A stretch of DNA of 64,000 nucleotides from assembly GCA_028023455.1 (NCBI GenBank), contig JAQFVV010000142.1, forward strand, positions 825,941 through 889,940, in the 5' to 3' direction. Below the pieces are notes generated by a model. The model searched no databases and was not told the DNA's origin. It saw only the letters and a program-made list of their open reading frames with translations. Below, in pieces: positions 49,867-59,008 of the stretch (positions are counted from its first letter, which is position 1; each line of letters starts with the position of its first letter). The translations under genes and the position numbers were made by a program. The stretch is from Epiperipatus broadwayi (lineage: Eukaryota > Onychophora > Udeonychophora > Euonychophora > Peripatidae).

Positions 49867-50975
49867 TGTTGCTGTAGCTTATTATTATTTTTATTTATTT
49901 AAATAAATTTATAACTTTTATAACTTTTTAAAATGCTTTTATTTGTTTGTAAAGTTTTTTTTTTTTTTTTTACTTAGAATGAAATTTTAAAACTAAAATT
50001 TAATACATTTAAATTTAGTATGGGACAATAATCATTTCGGTAAGACACCTAGTTTCTTAGATATAAAACAGAGAAAAGAAAAATATTGAATATTTTGATA
50101 TCAAATCTTTAAAAAATTCTTTTTCGAACATTTATTTATTTTGAGTAAAAATCACAAGAGGAAGAAAGATATAGAGATTTTTTCTTTCAATTTAATAACA
50201 TCATAAAATTGAGATTTAATAAAGTTATGTTCAATATAATATTTTGAAATTTTGTAAATTTTTTAAAAATCTCCATGAAAATGATAAGACACATTAATAT
50301 TTTAAATAGATAATTTAGTTTCTTAGATATTAAAGAGAGAGTGAAGCTTCAATGTTTTAAGTAGTGCTCTAGTTTTCTTGGTTGCAATTGTAAGCTTCAT
50401 TTAAATAATAAGAAAGTTTATTTAGAATATAGTTTGCTTTGTAAAAAAAAAAATTCAAATAAAAAGTAAAAATATTAACCAATTTTAAAGAGAAAAGGTA
50501 GTTATTGATTTATTATAAATATAATTAAAATAATTTCAGTGCATGATACTAAATGGATATGAAAACAAATATTAAATTAACCCACATGGTTAAGAAATTC
50601 AAAACCACCCTTTGTATCATTTTGATGCTGGCTATTTTGAAATATATAGTCTACTATATTTATATATTTATTTCAGAGATGGTTCTAAATTTCTTATCCA
50701 TATAGAATGATTTAATACTTATATATAATTAAGTATACAAACAAACTGATATTTACATAAAAAGTATATATATATATATATTAAGTTATTGCAGAAATAG
50801 CTAGTGATGTATATACACTATAGGTTTGAAATTGATTTAAAGCAAAATTATATGTATTAAGTAAAGTTTTTTTATAATATTGGTTTGGTAGGCATTTTTT
50901 TAAAAAAATAAAAATTTCCAATCAAAAGCAAAAATGTCAAACACTTTTCTCTTAAAAATATTTCATATTTTAAAT
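49867..50975. other. A+T-rich intergenic DNA
   Basis: No gene or clear repeat recognised. Confidence 0.45.
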
Positions 50976-50994
50976 TTGAAATATACTTAAGTTT

Positions 50995-51033
<39 letters not shown>

Positions 51034-51479
51034 CAAAACTTAAGTATATTTCAAATAATGGTAAATGACTTATAATATAATATAAATAAAAAATCATAGA
51101 GAAATATTTTCGATTATATTCATAATCATTATCAACTTGATTCAAATTTTAAAATGGAATCATCTACTACTAACTGGAAACACAAATCGATTTAAATATC
51201 CCATAATTCATTAATCTTAACATTTGTTGACTGTCTATTTATTATGTATTTTTATATCTACTAATAAAAATTGCCTCATTAATTTTTCTTTTTTCATTAT
51301 CTCTTTCTTGACCTAAAATTTCAATTTTTTTATATCAAAATCAAATTTAAAATTACAATTCCTACCATGATCATAAAAAACAGATTCAGTATGTAATAGA
51401 AAATATTTCTCTATGATTTTTTATTTATATTATATTATAAGTCGTTTACCACTATTTGGAATATACTTAAGTTTTGTTA
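50976..51479 (-). mobile_element. PLE remnant 3 with inverted arms
   Basis: Arms of about 80 bp at 51031-51111 and 51399-51479 are inverted copies with three or so mismatches; the outer 20 bp appears a third time at 50978-50998, mirrored across a (TA)16 tract. Between the arms lies the C-terminal end of a PLE on the minus strand. Next to the left arm, on the minus strand (about 51085-51135), TTGATAAT, a perfect GATTAT-GAAT-ATAATC hairpin, then GAAAATATTTC form a hammerhead-like motif. It lies 134 bp left of the young LTR element. Confidence 0.65.
51185..51392 (-). pseudogene. PLE C-terminal tail fragment
   Basis: The minus strand reads SVFYDHGRNCNFKFDF, then in another frame EILGQERDNEKRKINEAIFI and SRYKNT before stops. 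PLE 1 at 30667-31587 has SVFFDHEKTCNYKFTF and ILREERNHKKSKIKEVILI at the same place after the GIY-YIG domain. The two are therefore relatives, and this copy retains only the end. Confidence 0.65.
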
Positions 51480-51612
51480 TTGTATTATTAATATTAGTGG
51501 ACATTTTAGTTTGTTATATATATTATATATACGTATTATTTATGATGTAAACATAAGGGGTATACATTTTAAGATATAGTAAAAATATTCAGTGATATAT
51601 ATATATATATAT

Positions 51613-54073
51613 TGTAAATATCGATGTCTATCTATATTTTAAAAATTATCATTTGTTATATAAAAAAAAAACCTCTTTGAGTTGATGTTTATATATGAAG
51701 TATTATTATTGTTTATGGTTATTAGGTATAGTTATTGTTTGAAGTTATTATTTTATTTATATGTTGATGGTACATCGTTATGAATATTTAATTATTATAA
51801 ATAAATGAAGACATATAAATTGTTGATTATATAAAAAAATTATTTTATTTGCAGTGATTATTAAAAAAATGCAATATTATTATTTATGTATATTTTTAAA
51901 GCTGTCAAATAAATTTTCAATTTAATATTTTTTATATATATGCTTGATATTTTATTTTTTTTAATGTTAATTGTTTAAAATAAAACGTGTAACAATGGTT
52001 TTCAAAACAGCATTTGCTAGCACGTGGAACAACAGCAACAACAAAAAGAGGAAGCCATTATTATTAAGATAGTAATAAAACCAACTGAAGGATAAAATTT
52101 TGTTGTACTTTGTGTCTTTGAAATTACCATTCTTCAGAATATTGGAATAAGATAGATTTCTATGGTAAATACATAAATCATGACAGGCTAATAGAGATAT
52201 ATCGCAGCCAAGAGGCTGCACCATTTTCTTTCATTTATTCCAAGGCAGTTTAAAAAGAAAAACTAGGCAAATTTCAATATATGTATTTCATCGCGTCTGA
52301 AGCCGAAATTTGACATAGCTATCTGGAATCTATAATGGTCAATCTAATAATAATCTGGAGGTAACTAGAATTAATATATTGGATTTAACATTTCAATTTA
52401 TTTATTTATTTTTCAAGGAAAGAAATTTTAGAAGGATAAAAATATACATACATCCAAGAATTGACAATTTTCTCTAACGTGATAGTTTCTTCACTTTAAC
52501 TAGAATGCATTCTAATATTAAGCGGATAAAGAAATAAAACAATGGAATAAGTTGACTTTTGAAGGAAAATAGACGTGTGAACTTTGAAAGGTAGTAAAAA
52601 AAACTTTATTAATATATATGTTTATATATATATATATACTTTTGAGATCGATATTCATTTTTTTTTTACTTTTATTTTTCATTATAAAAATATAACGTTT
52701 TATAAATATTCAATTCAAGCGTCTTGTTTTCTAACAGCAATAAACGTTTAACAGGTGTCAAAATTAACACTTAAGTAATTTAAAATCTTAAAGTATGGCT
52801 TATAAGTTTGGGTTGCATATGAGTTGTTATGTATATTTTAATAAGTAAATTTATATTCGCAAATGTTTATTATAAAAATTGTTTTATTATTAATTTATTT
52901 CTTTTTTTTTTTTTAACTTTATATAATGATTCTTATGCATACCAAAACAATAATTTATATATATTTGCTGTATATAATATTTTTTTATTTATTATTTTAA
53001 ATATCTGAAAAATATAAATATGGATTTGTATTTATATTAATACCTACTTGTTAAGCACAGATATGTCTTTATTTATTTAATATATATACTTATTGCAAGT
53101 TTATATGTATATTTATTATTTGGGTTTGTATTTAAAACATTGATATTACCTAAAATTAAACCATAATATAAAAATAAAGGATGTACTATTTGTTTTATAA
53201 GTAATGCCTTTGTAATTTATTTGAAAGTGTATTAATATTTTATTATTATTTTTCTTTTAGTGCCAAAGTCATTATGAAATTAATTGAATTCACAATTTAA
53301 TAGAGGATAACTACGTATTTCACTTATTATTTAGTCTTTAAGTTACTTACACATATTATTATTCATTGATATGTTTAGATATACATAAATTTACATAATA
53401 GATGTGTATATTGGATTTAATAGAATTACCTTTGTTTCTGATATATATATTTGATTAGTTAGTTATATCAATCTTGAAAATAAATTATAAGGATAGATCT
53501 CATTGCTCTATATGATTTTAAATTTATTTCATGTATAGCTAGTTGGAAGGGCATATAAACAATTTATTTAAATATAACTGGGATAATTTTGTCTTTCTTC
53601 ATTTAAATTATACAATTTATTATATTAGGCTTTCTCAACAATTGGATTCATTTAGATTATATATATTCCATTACGTTTATCATCCAATGTTTGAAGCATT
53701 ATTTTCTTTTCATATATTGATGTTCCATTACATTTGAGATATAATATGTCTATATGATATATTGTCCATTACATTTGGCACCATAAACTGTTGGTCCCAG
53801 TTAACTGATGATTGTATAATGGAGTAAAAGTATGTTCCATTACATTTGGACGCCATAACGTAGTCAGCATAATATGTTTGTTTAATTATTCATTACATTT
53901 GGTGTATCAAAGTTAGGGGCTTGGTTAACTAATAATTATTGTTACAAAAGTTCATATGTTTATTTTCATTTGAGATCATATATAAAGATACATTCCATTA
54001 TATTTGGCTTTCCCAATGTTTGGGGCCTTCTTTCTTCAATTTAAATGGAATGCAGCAAGTACATTCCATTACA
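51613..54073 (+). repeat. 5' LTR of the young element
   Basis: Its last 410 bp contain seven copies of a (T)TCCATTACATTTGG-type motif, starting at 53666, 53723, 53764, 53835, 53889, 53994 and 54065, the last spanning the LTR/primer-site junction. Reading frames inside the LTR (51967-52224 minus, 53543-53737 plus) recur in the 3' copy simply because the LTRs are identical. Confidence 0.9.
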
Positions 54074-54075
54074 TT

Positions 54076-54098
54076 TGGCGCAACAACTAGGGCTCGAA
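54076..54098 (+). promoter_or_regulatory. Primer-binding site for a tRNA 3' end
   Basis: Read as its complement, the 23 bases give in order a 7-base T-loop (TTCGAGC), a 5-base T-stem strand starting with C61, a 7-base acceptor strand, discriminator G and CCA. This fits tRNA numbering exactly. The predicted tRNA begins GCAACAA. I cannot name its amino acid. The old element has a related site at 34005. Confidence 0.75.
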
Positions 54099-55674
54099 AT
54101 AAGCTAATTAGGGCTTGAAATACCCCACATACCTGAGAGATGTGTAGTATATATATTGATGTGAGATGTATAGTTTAAAGAAAGAGAAACATTTTGTGTG
54201 TTTAATTTTTTTTATATAAATGGAAATATTTTGGCCTTATGTTTAGATGGTGATTGTTACTGTTATTATATTTTTTTAATGATGAAAGATAAATATAGTC
54301 ATGAAGCAGTTTAATTTCAATTTAAAAATTATATTGATGGTGTTAAATTATAGCATAATAATTTTGTCCATATTTGGAAAGTTTATGTTGTAGAAAATCT
54401 ATAATTTTGAGGGTTAGATTGGATATTTGATTGTTGGAGTTTGGTTGGTTCTGTTGCAAGTATTGATGTTGGATGGGGAATTTTTGTCATTGTCTTGAGG
54501 ATGTGATGCATTCATGTCACTTGTGATTGATTGATCTCATTTACTGCTCCAACCCAAATTTTGATGTTTATTATTATTTATCATGAAGCAGTTAACAGTA
54601 GTCCTGCCATGATTTTACCTCTAAAACTCCAGAGAGAGTAAGGTATAATTATTTTGATATATGTATAATATTTGCCTCTAAGTCTCCCAAAGATGAGCAA
54701 GGAAATATTTTATAAATAATAGCCCCTAAGACTTGGATGTAAGCAGGGCAGTGTAATAGTGTTTTCAGAAAATTATTATGGGTTGTAGTAGCTTGGATAG
54801 AATGAAATGTAATAATCATCTAAGTGTTCATGAAACATTGTATGCTTTAGGAGTAATGATTGAATTCTTTTATCTATATCAAAGTTGTGAAGTGCTAATC
54901 AATCTTTTGGCTGTCAGTATCTGTCGGATCTTTGGAGGAATAGATAAGTATATAACTTAAATATATAACACCAAACTTAAGGGCTTGGTTAATTGATTAT
55001 TGTTGGTAACAAATAATCTATTACATTGATTATCAATTAGGGTTTGAAAACAAACATATCAATGTTATATTTTCCATTATAAGTGACTTTTAAACATGAA
55101 GTTCAATTAGTGAATGTTTGTTGATAATAAATTGCATTAGTACAATTTTAGTAAAATAGTGTTTTGGGCACAAAAGCTAATAATTAGTGAAGTTGATTTT
55201 TTTTTTTTTGTATATAAAATGGTGTTAAGTTTTAAGGTCCAGAAAATTTATAGGTATCAATTTAATAATTTTATGCTTAACTACCATTATTTTGAGTGAG
55301 AAAGTTATCTCACAATATTATTGAATTAGTTATTTTTAAGGCATGTGAACATTTTATTATATTTTAAATATTATGAGGTTATATTAAATTTGATATGAAA
55401 TTTCCACATTTCAATATTATATGAGTGTAGAATATTTATTATCATTACATATAAATAAATGTTAGTTAGTGATCTCAGTTGTTACTTTTCTCTCTCTCTC
55501 TATATATATATTTTTAGAGGAATTTATTATTGTTATAGTGATAGAAGAGACTTTTTATAAGCCAATAAGTTTATGAGTTCAAACAACTGAAATTTAGATT
55601 GTCGGATAGCTACTATGAATAATAAAATTAAAAGGCTTGTATTTTGCTTAGTTGAGTAATTGCTTGTTGGGATA
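54099..55674 (+). other. Leader region of the young element
   Basis: About 1.6 kb without a convincing frame (a 60-codon frame at 54778 is probably chance). It repeats primer-site-like blocks: TTAGGGCTTGAAATA near 54118, TTAAGGGCTTGG near 54977 and TTACATTGATTATCAATTAG near 55020. A pyrimidine-rich TATTTTGCTTAG (AG at 55650-55651) just before the long frame could act as a splice acceptor for a spliced leader from the LTR. Confidence 0.5.
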
Positions 55675-58329
55675 ATGATTGGAGATGGTGAGCCCTTGAT
55701 CTGTGGTAATTTTTATTTAAGGAATTTAATGGAGAAACCAATAACTTCTGAAGTAGTTGCTGATAATCTTCACAAGAAGATTGAAATGATAGTTGATAAA
55801 TACACAGATAGTATGTGTGAATCTATAAATCGTATACTTGAGAAGAGAAACCAAATAATTGATAAATACACAGATAGTATGCGTGAATCTATAAATTGTA
55901 TACTTGAGAAGAGAAACCAAATAATTGATAAATACACAGATAGTATGCGTGAATCTATAAATCATATACTTGAGAAGAGAAACCAAATAATTGATAAATA
56001 CACAGATAATATGTGTGAATCTATAGATCGTATATTTGATAAGAGATTCCAAATAATTGATAAATATATCCATGAGTTCGTGAGGTTGATTGAAGAAAGG
56101 ATGTGGAAAGAAACTCAATTTATTAATAAAAATGTTGAAGATAGTAAATCATCTGTTGAGATAGTTAGTCAAGATGTTACAATAGTAGATGCTAATTTGA
56201 AAAATAAATTAGAGGAGAATAATAAATCACAAAATATTGAATCTAAAAGTATAGAAACTGAATCTAAGCCATCAGTTGAGATAATTGATAAGGATATAGC
56301 AAATCATAAAGTATCTTTCAAAGTAAATGATAAATCTGTTAAAGTAACTAGTACAGATTTGAAAAAGCATAAAGAACCTATTAGTTTAATTAGTAAAAGT
56401 ATGGCAGAAAATAGACAACTTGTTAAAATAATAAGAAAAGCAAATCCACAAGTAATTAAAATAGTTAATGAAAATATTAACTTATGTAGTAGTTTGGCAG
56501 AAGAAAACAAAGATTCTCTTAAATTAGTTAACAAGGATGTAAATGATAATGTATCATTTGATAAGATAGCAGAAGATGATTTAAGAAAAGACAAATTTTT
56601 TATTAAATTAACTAGTGATGAAACCCAGTTATCTGTTGAAAAAATTAGTACAGATAGTGAGTTAATTCATGAAGAAATAGAGATTCAAAAGGAATCTGTT
56701 GAATTGGTTACTAAAAAACTAGAAGCAAATATACCATCTGTTGAGTTGATAGATGATAGGGAAAAAGATAAACCATTGATAGATTTAGTAAATGGAAAAA
56801 ATTTTAAAAATGAAGAATTAATTAGAAAGATTCTTGAATCGGTTGATGAAAAGATAAAAAAGCATAAAGAATCTATTGAAATGATTAAGAAAGATATAGA
56901 TATGAATGTTGAGATACAGAAGAAAGGTCATTGTTGTGTGGAGGTAAAGTTAGATTTTCAGACTATGATAGAAGAAGTAATGGCAAAGGAGATAGAGGCA
57001 CAACAACGAATAGAAAGGATAGATGAAACGATATTAGAAATTCGGAGATATAGTCAAGTGTTAGAGGAACATAAAATGGAGATAAAGAAAAATAAGGAAT
57101 TACAAGAGAGATTACTAAAACAGTTAGGGATAAATTCAAAATCTCAAAATTCTATTGAGGAAATAGTATCGAATGTTTCTAGTAAATCGGAAGGAGAGGG
57201 CTTGATTTTTCAAAGTCAGAATAATAAAGAGTCTGTTAAAATAATTAATGGAAATAATGAATTATATGATAATATATTAAAGGAACCCAAGGAATCTTTT
57301 AAGTTGAATAATGATATTATAGGAATGAATAAATCCTACAAAAAGTTAGTTTATAAAGAGGATATAGATAAAGTTAAAACTTTTGATGAGTACTATAGTG
57401 AGGATAAAATAGTTGATAGATCCTTAGAAATAAAATTAAATTCACAAAAGCAATCAGAAGAAGTAGAATTAAGTTGTGAAAGATTAAAGGACACTGTTGA
57501 CAATTTAGAAATTGGACAGTTAGGTTTTCAATGGTTAGACAATAGTACTCTAGAGTTAAGAGAAATAAAAATGCATTATAATAAAATGAATGAAGGCGTT
57601 CAAACTTTAGAAGTTGAATTAAGTTCACCAGAAAGGATTAAAATTAACTCTCAAAAATTACTAGAAAGAACAGAATGTGTTTATCAAAGTCAATATAAAG
57701 AACAGTATCATGGTAATTTTGTGTGGTACAAAGAAAGCATATTTTTATATATATTAGAACATAAATATTTGAGTGGTAATTTGTACCATTGTTGCAATAG
57801 AAATGACTTATTTTACAAGTATGCCAGTAGGACAAAGTTCGTAAAAATAAAAATAAATAAAAAGGTATTCAATTTAAATATTGGTAGAAAGATTATTGAT
57901 GTAGAAAAAGAAATTGGAAAAGCTAAGATCAAACTTAAAATGATAGAAGATGATCTGATTAATATAGAATTTTTTAAAGAAAATGTAAATAAAGAAAGAG
58001 ATATTGGAAAAGCCAAAGTTAAACTTAAAGTTATAGATGGAAAGATAAATAATATTGATTTTCTTAGAGAGAATATTGACAAGGAAAGAGATGTAGGGAA
58101 AGCAAAGGTAAAATTTAAAAGAATAAATGAAAAGATATTTAATTTAATTCTTGGCAGAAAGATTATTGATAAAGAAAAAGAAATTGGCAAAGCCAAAATT
58201 AAACTTAAAATGAGAAGTGATGATGTGATTAGTAAAGATTTTCTTCGAGAAAATATAGCTAAGGAAAGAGATTTAAGTAAACCTAAAGTTAAACTGAAAA
58301 GAATTAATATAGTAATGTTATTGTTGTAA
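55675..58329 (+). CDS. Long Lys/Glu/Ile-rich repeat protein of the LTR element
   Basis: The first ATG of the frame is 55675 (A at -3, preceded by in-frame TAA 55657); it gives 884 residues. A second Met at 55729 is an alternative start. Residues about 39-135 are 22-residue repeats with IIDKYTDSMRESIN cores, encoded by near-perfect 66-bp DNA repeats (55789-56079). The middle consists of degenerate units of about 17-18 residues like KESVELVxKDL, predicted by eye to be helical or coiled-coil. The last 150 residues hold five 30-residue repeats with basic GKAKVKLK cores (about 57880-58310). There is no signal peptide or membrane segment and no known enzyme motif. The basic tail could bind nucleic acid, which would suit a gag-like role, but this is inference. 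Use of A+T-rich codons matches the surroundings. Confidence 0.65.
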   Translation: MIGDGEPLICGNFYLRNLMEKPITSEVVADNLHKKIEMIVDKYTDSMCESINRILEKRNQIIDKYTDSMRESINCILEKRNQIIDKYTDSMRESINHILEKRNQIIDKYTDNMCESIDRIFDKRFQIIDKYIHEFVRLIEERMWKETQFINKNVEDSKSSVEIVSQDVTIVDANLKNKLEENNKSQNIESKSIETESKPSVEIIDKDIANHKVSFKVNDKSVKVTSTDLKKHKEPISLISKSMAENRQLVKIIRKANPQVIKIVNENINLCSSLAEENKDSLKLVNKDVNDNVSFDKIAEDDLRKDKFFIKLTSDETQLSVEKISTDSELIHEEIEIQKESVELVTKKLEANIPSVELIDDREKDKPLIDLVNGKNFKNEELIRKILESVDEKIKKHKESIEMIKKDIDMNVEIQKKGHCCVEVKLDFQTMIEEVMAKEIEAQQRIERIDETILEIRRYSQVLEEHKMEIKKNKELQERLLKQLGINSKSQNSIEEIVSNVSSKSEGEGLIFQSQNNKESVKIINGNNELYDNILKEPKESFKLNNDIIGMNKSYKKLVYKEDIDKVKTFDEYYSEDKIVDRSLEIKLNSQKQSEEVELSCERLKDTVDNLEIGQLGFQWLDNSTLELREIKMHYNKMNEGVQTLEVELSSPERIKINSQKLLERTECVYQSQYKEQYHGNFVWYKESIFLYILEHKYLSGNLYHCCNRNDLFYKYASRTKFVKIKINKKVFNLNIGRKIIDVEKEIGKAKIKLKMIEDDLINIEFFKENVNKERDIGKAKVKLKVIDGKINNIDFLRENIDKERDVGKAKVKFKRINEKIFNLILGRKIIDKEKEIGKAKIKLKMRSDDVISKDFLRENIAKERDLSKPKVKLKRINIVMLLL
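55789..56079 (+). repeat. 66-bp tandem repeats inside the long frame
   Basis: Four and a half units starting GATAAATACACAGATAGTAT; in phase with the frame, so each adds 22 residues. Differences between the central units are few, pointing to recent expansion. Confidence 0.9.
57880..58318 (+). repeat. 90-bp repeats encoding the basic tail
   Basis: Five 30-residue units. Units 1 and 4 (RKIID-EKEIGKAKIKLKM) resemble each other more than their neighbours, as do 2 and 5 (EN--KERD), so the array grew by duplicating a three-unit block. Confidence 0.8.
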
Positions 58330-58863
58330 AACAAAATGATTTTCAAGAATTCTTTAATGTTGAAGTTGTATCACATCAATCTAATTTGCAATTTTTAAAG
58401 GATTATTTAAAAAATTTGAATGAATACCATTCAAAATTGCCCAGAGAATTGTTTTCAATTGAACATAGAACAAGTGAATTAAAACAAAGACTTGCTCAAG
58501 CCGATGATATTTATTACGATATTCAAATGAAAGGTAATAGATTATCTGATAAAGTAGCAACTATTATTGATAAAATTAAGAACTATGTTAGTGCTTATGA
58601 TCAAGTTAGTATTTATATAAAGGATATAGAGGCAAAATCTAAGGAGATCATAGCAAATTTTTTTAGAAGCTGATCCGAAAATTATTCTAAAGCAATTGAA
58701 TTATACCAAAACGTTATATAAAAATCTTGTAAATCAAAGCAAATTTCTTCATGGAGTCCAAAAAACTGGAAATTAAAAGGCACTTTTGATTATTATTATT
58801 TTATTTTTTTTTAAAGAAAACTTGGACAAATATCTAGATGATCTGAAAGATAGATATAAATAA
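58308..58863 (+). pseudogene. Out-of-frame continuation of the long protein
   Basis: After the stop at 58327-58329 the coding signal continues in another frame from 58308 (SNVIVVKQNDFQEFFNVEVV) to 58673, then, after a T7 run at 58658-58664, returns to the original frame (FLEADPKIILKQLNYTKTLY) up to TAA 58774-58776. A last piece, KENLDKYLDDLKDRYK, is open in the same frame to TAA 58861-58863 after a T-rich interruption. Two added bases near 58309 and one added T would explain the breaks. The composition matches the 884-residue protein, so the intact ancestor probably had about 1,030 residues or more. Sequencing error or programmed frameshifting are alternatives. Confidence 0.55.
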
Positions 58864-58991
58864 ATGAATATGGTTATTAATAAGAAAAATAATATTCTTT
58901 AAACCATGTTAGTCCTTAGAAAGATTACAAATTTGAGAAGTTTTTCGATATCTCATAATTAATTAGTTATTTGCAAAGACATTTTTTTTCC

Positions 58992-59005
58992 GGTGGATTA
59001 GGGGG
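58992..59005 (+). promoter_or_regulatory. Polypurine tract before the 3' LTR
   Basis: GGTGGATTAGGGGG lies three bases before the TGT that starts the 3' LTR. In LTR elements such a tract primes plus-strand synthesis. The two internal T bases make it imperfect. Confidence 0.6.
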
Positions 59006-59008
59006 TAT

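Noticed and set aside
51967-52224. 85-codon minus-strand frame, also found intact at 59364-59621
   Set aside because: Its conservation only reflects LTR identity. It has no known family, and its orientation is opposite to the element.
55726-58346. Minus-strand frames opposite the long coding region
   Set aside because: They mirror the internal repeats of the plus-strand frame and have implausible composition.
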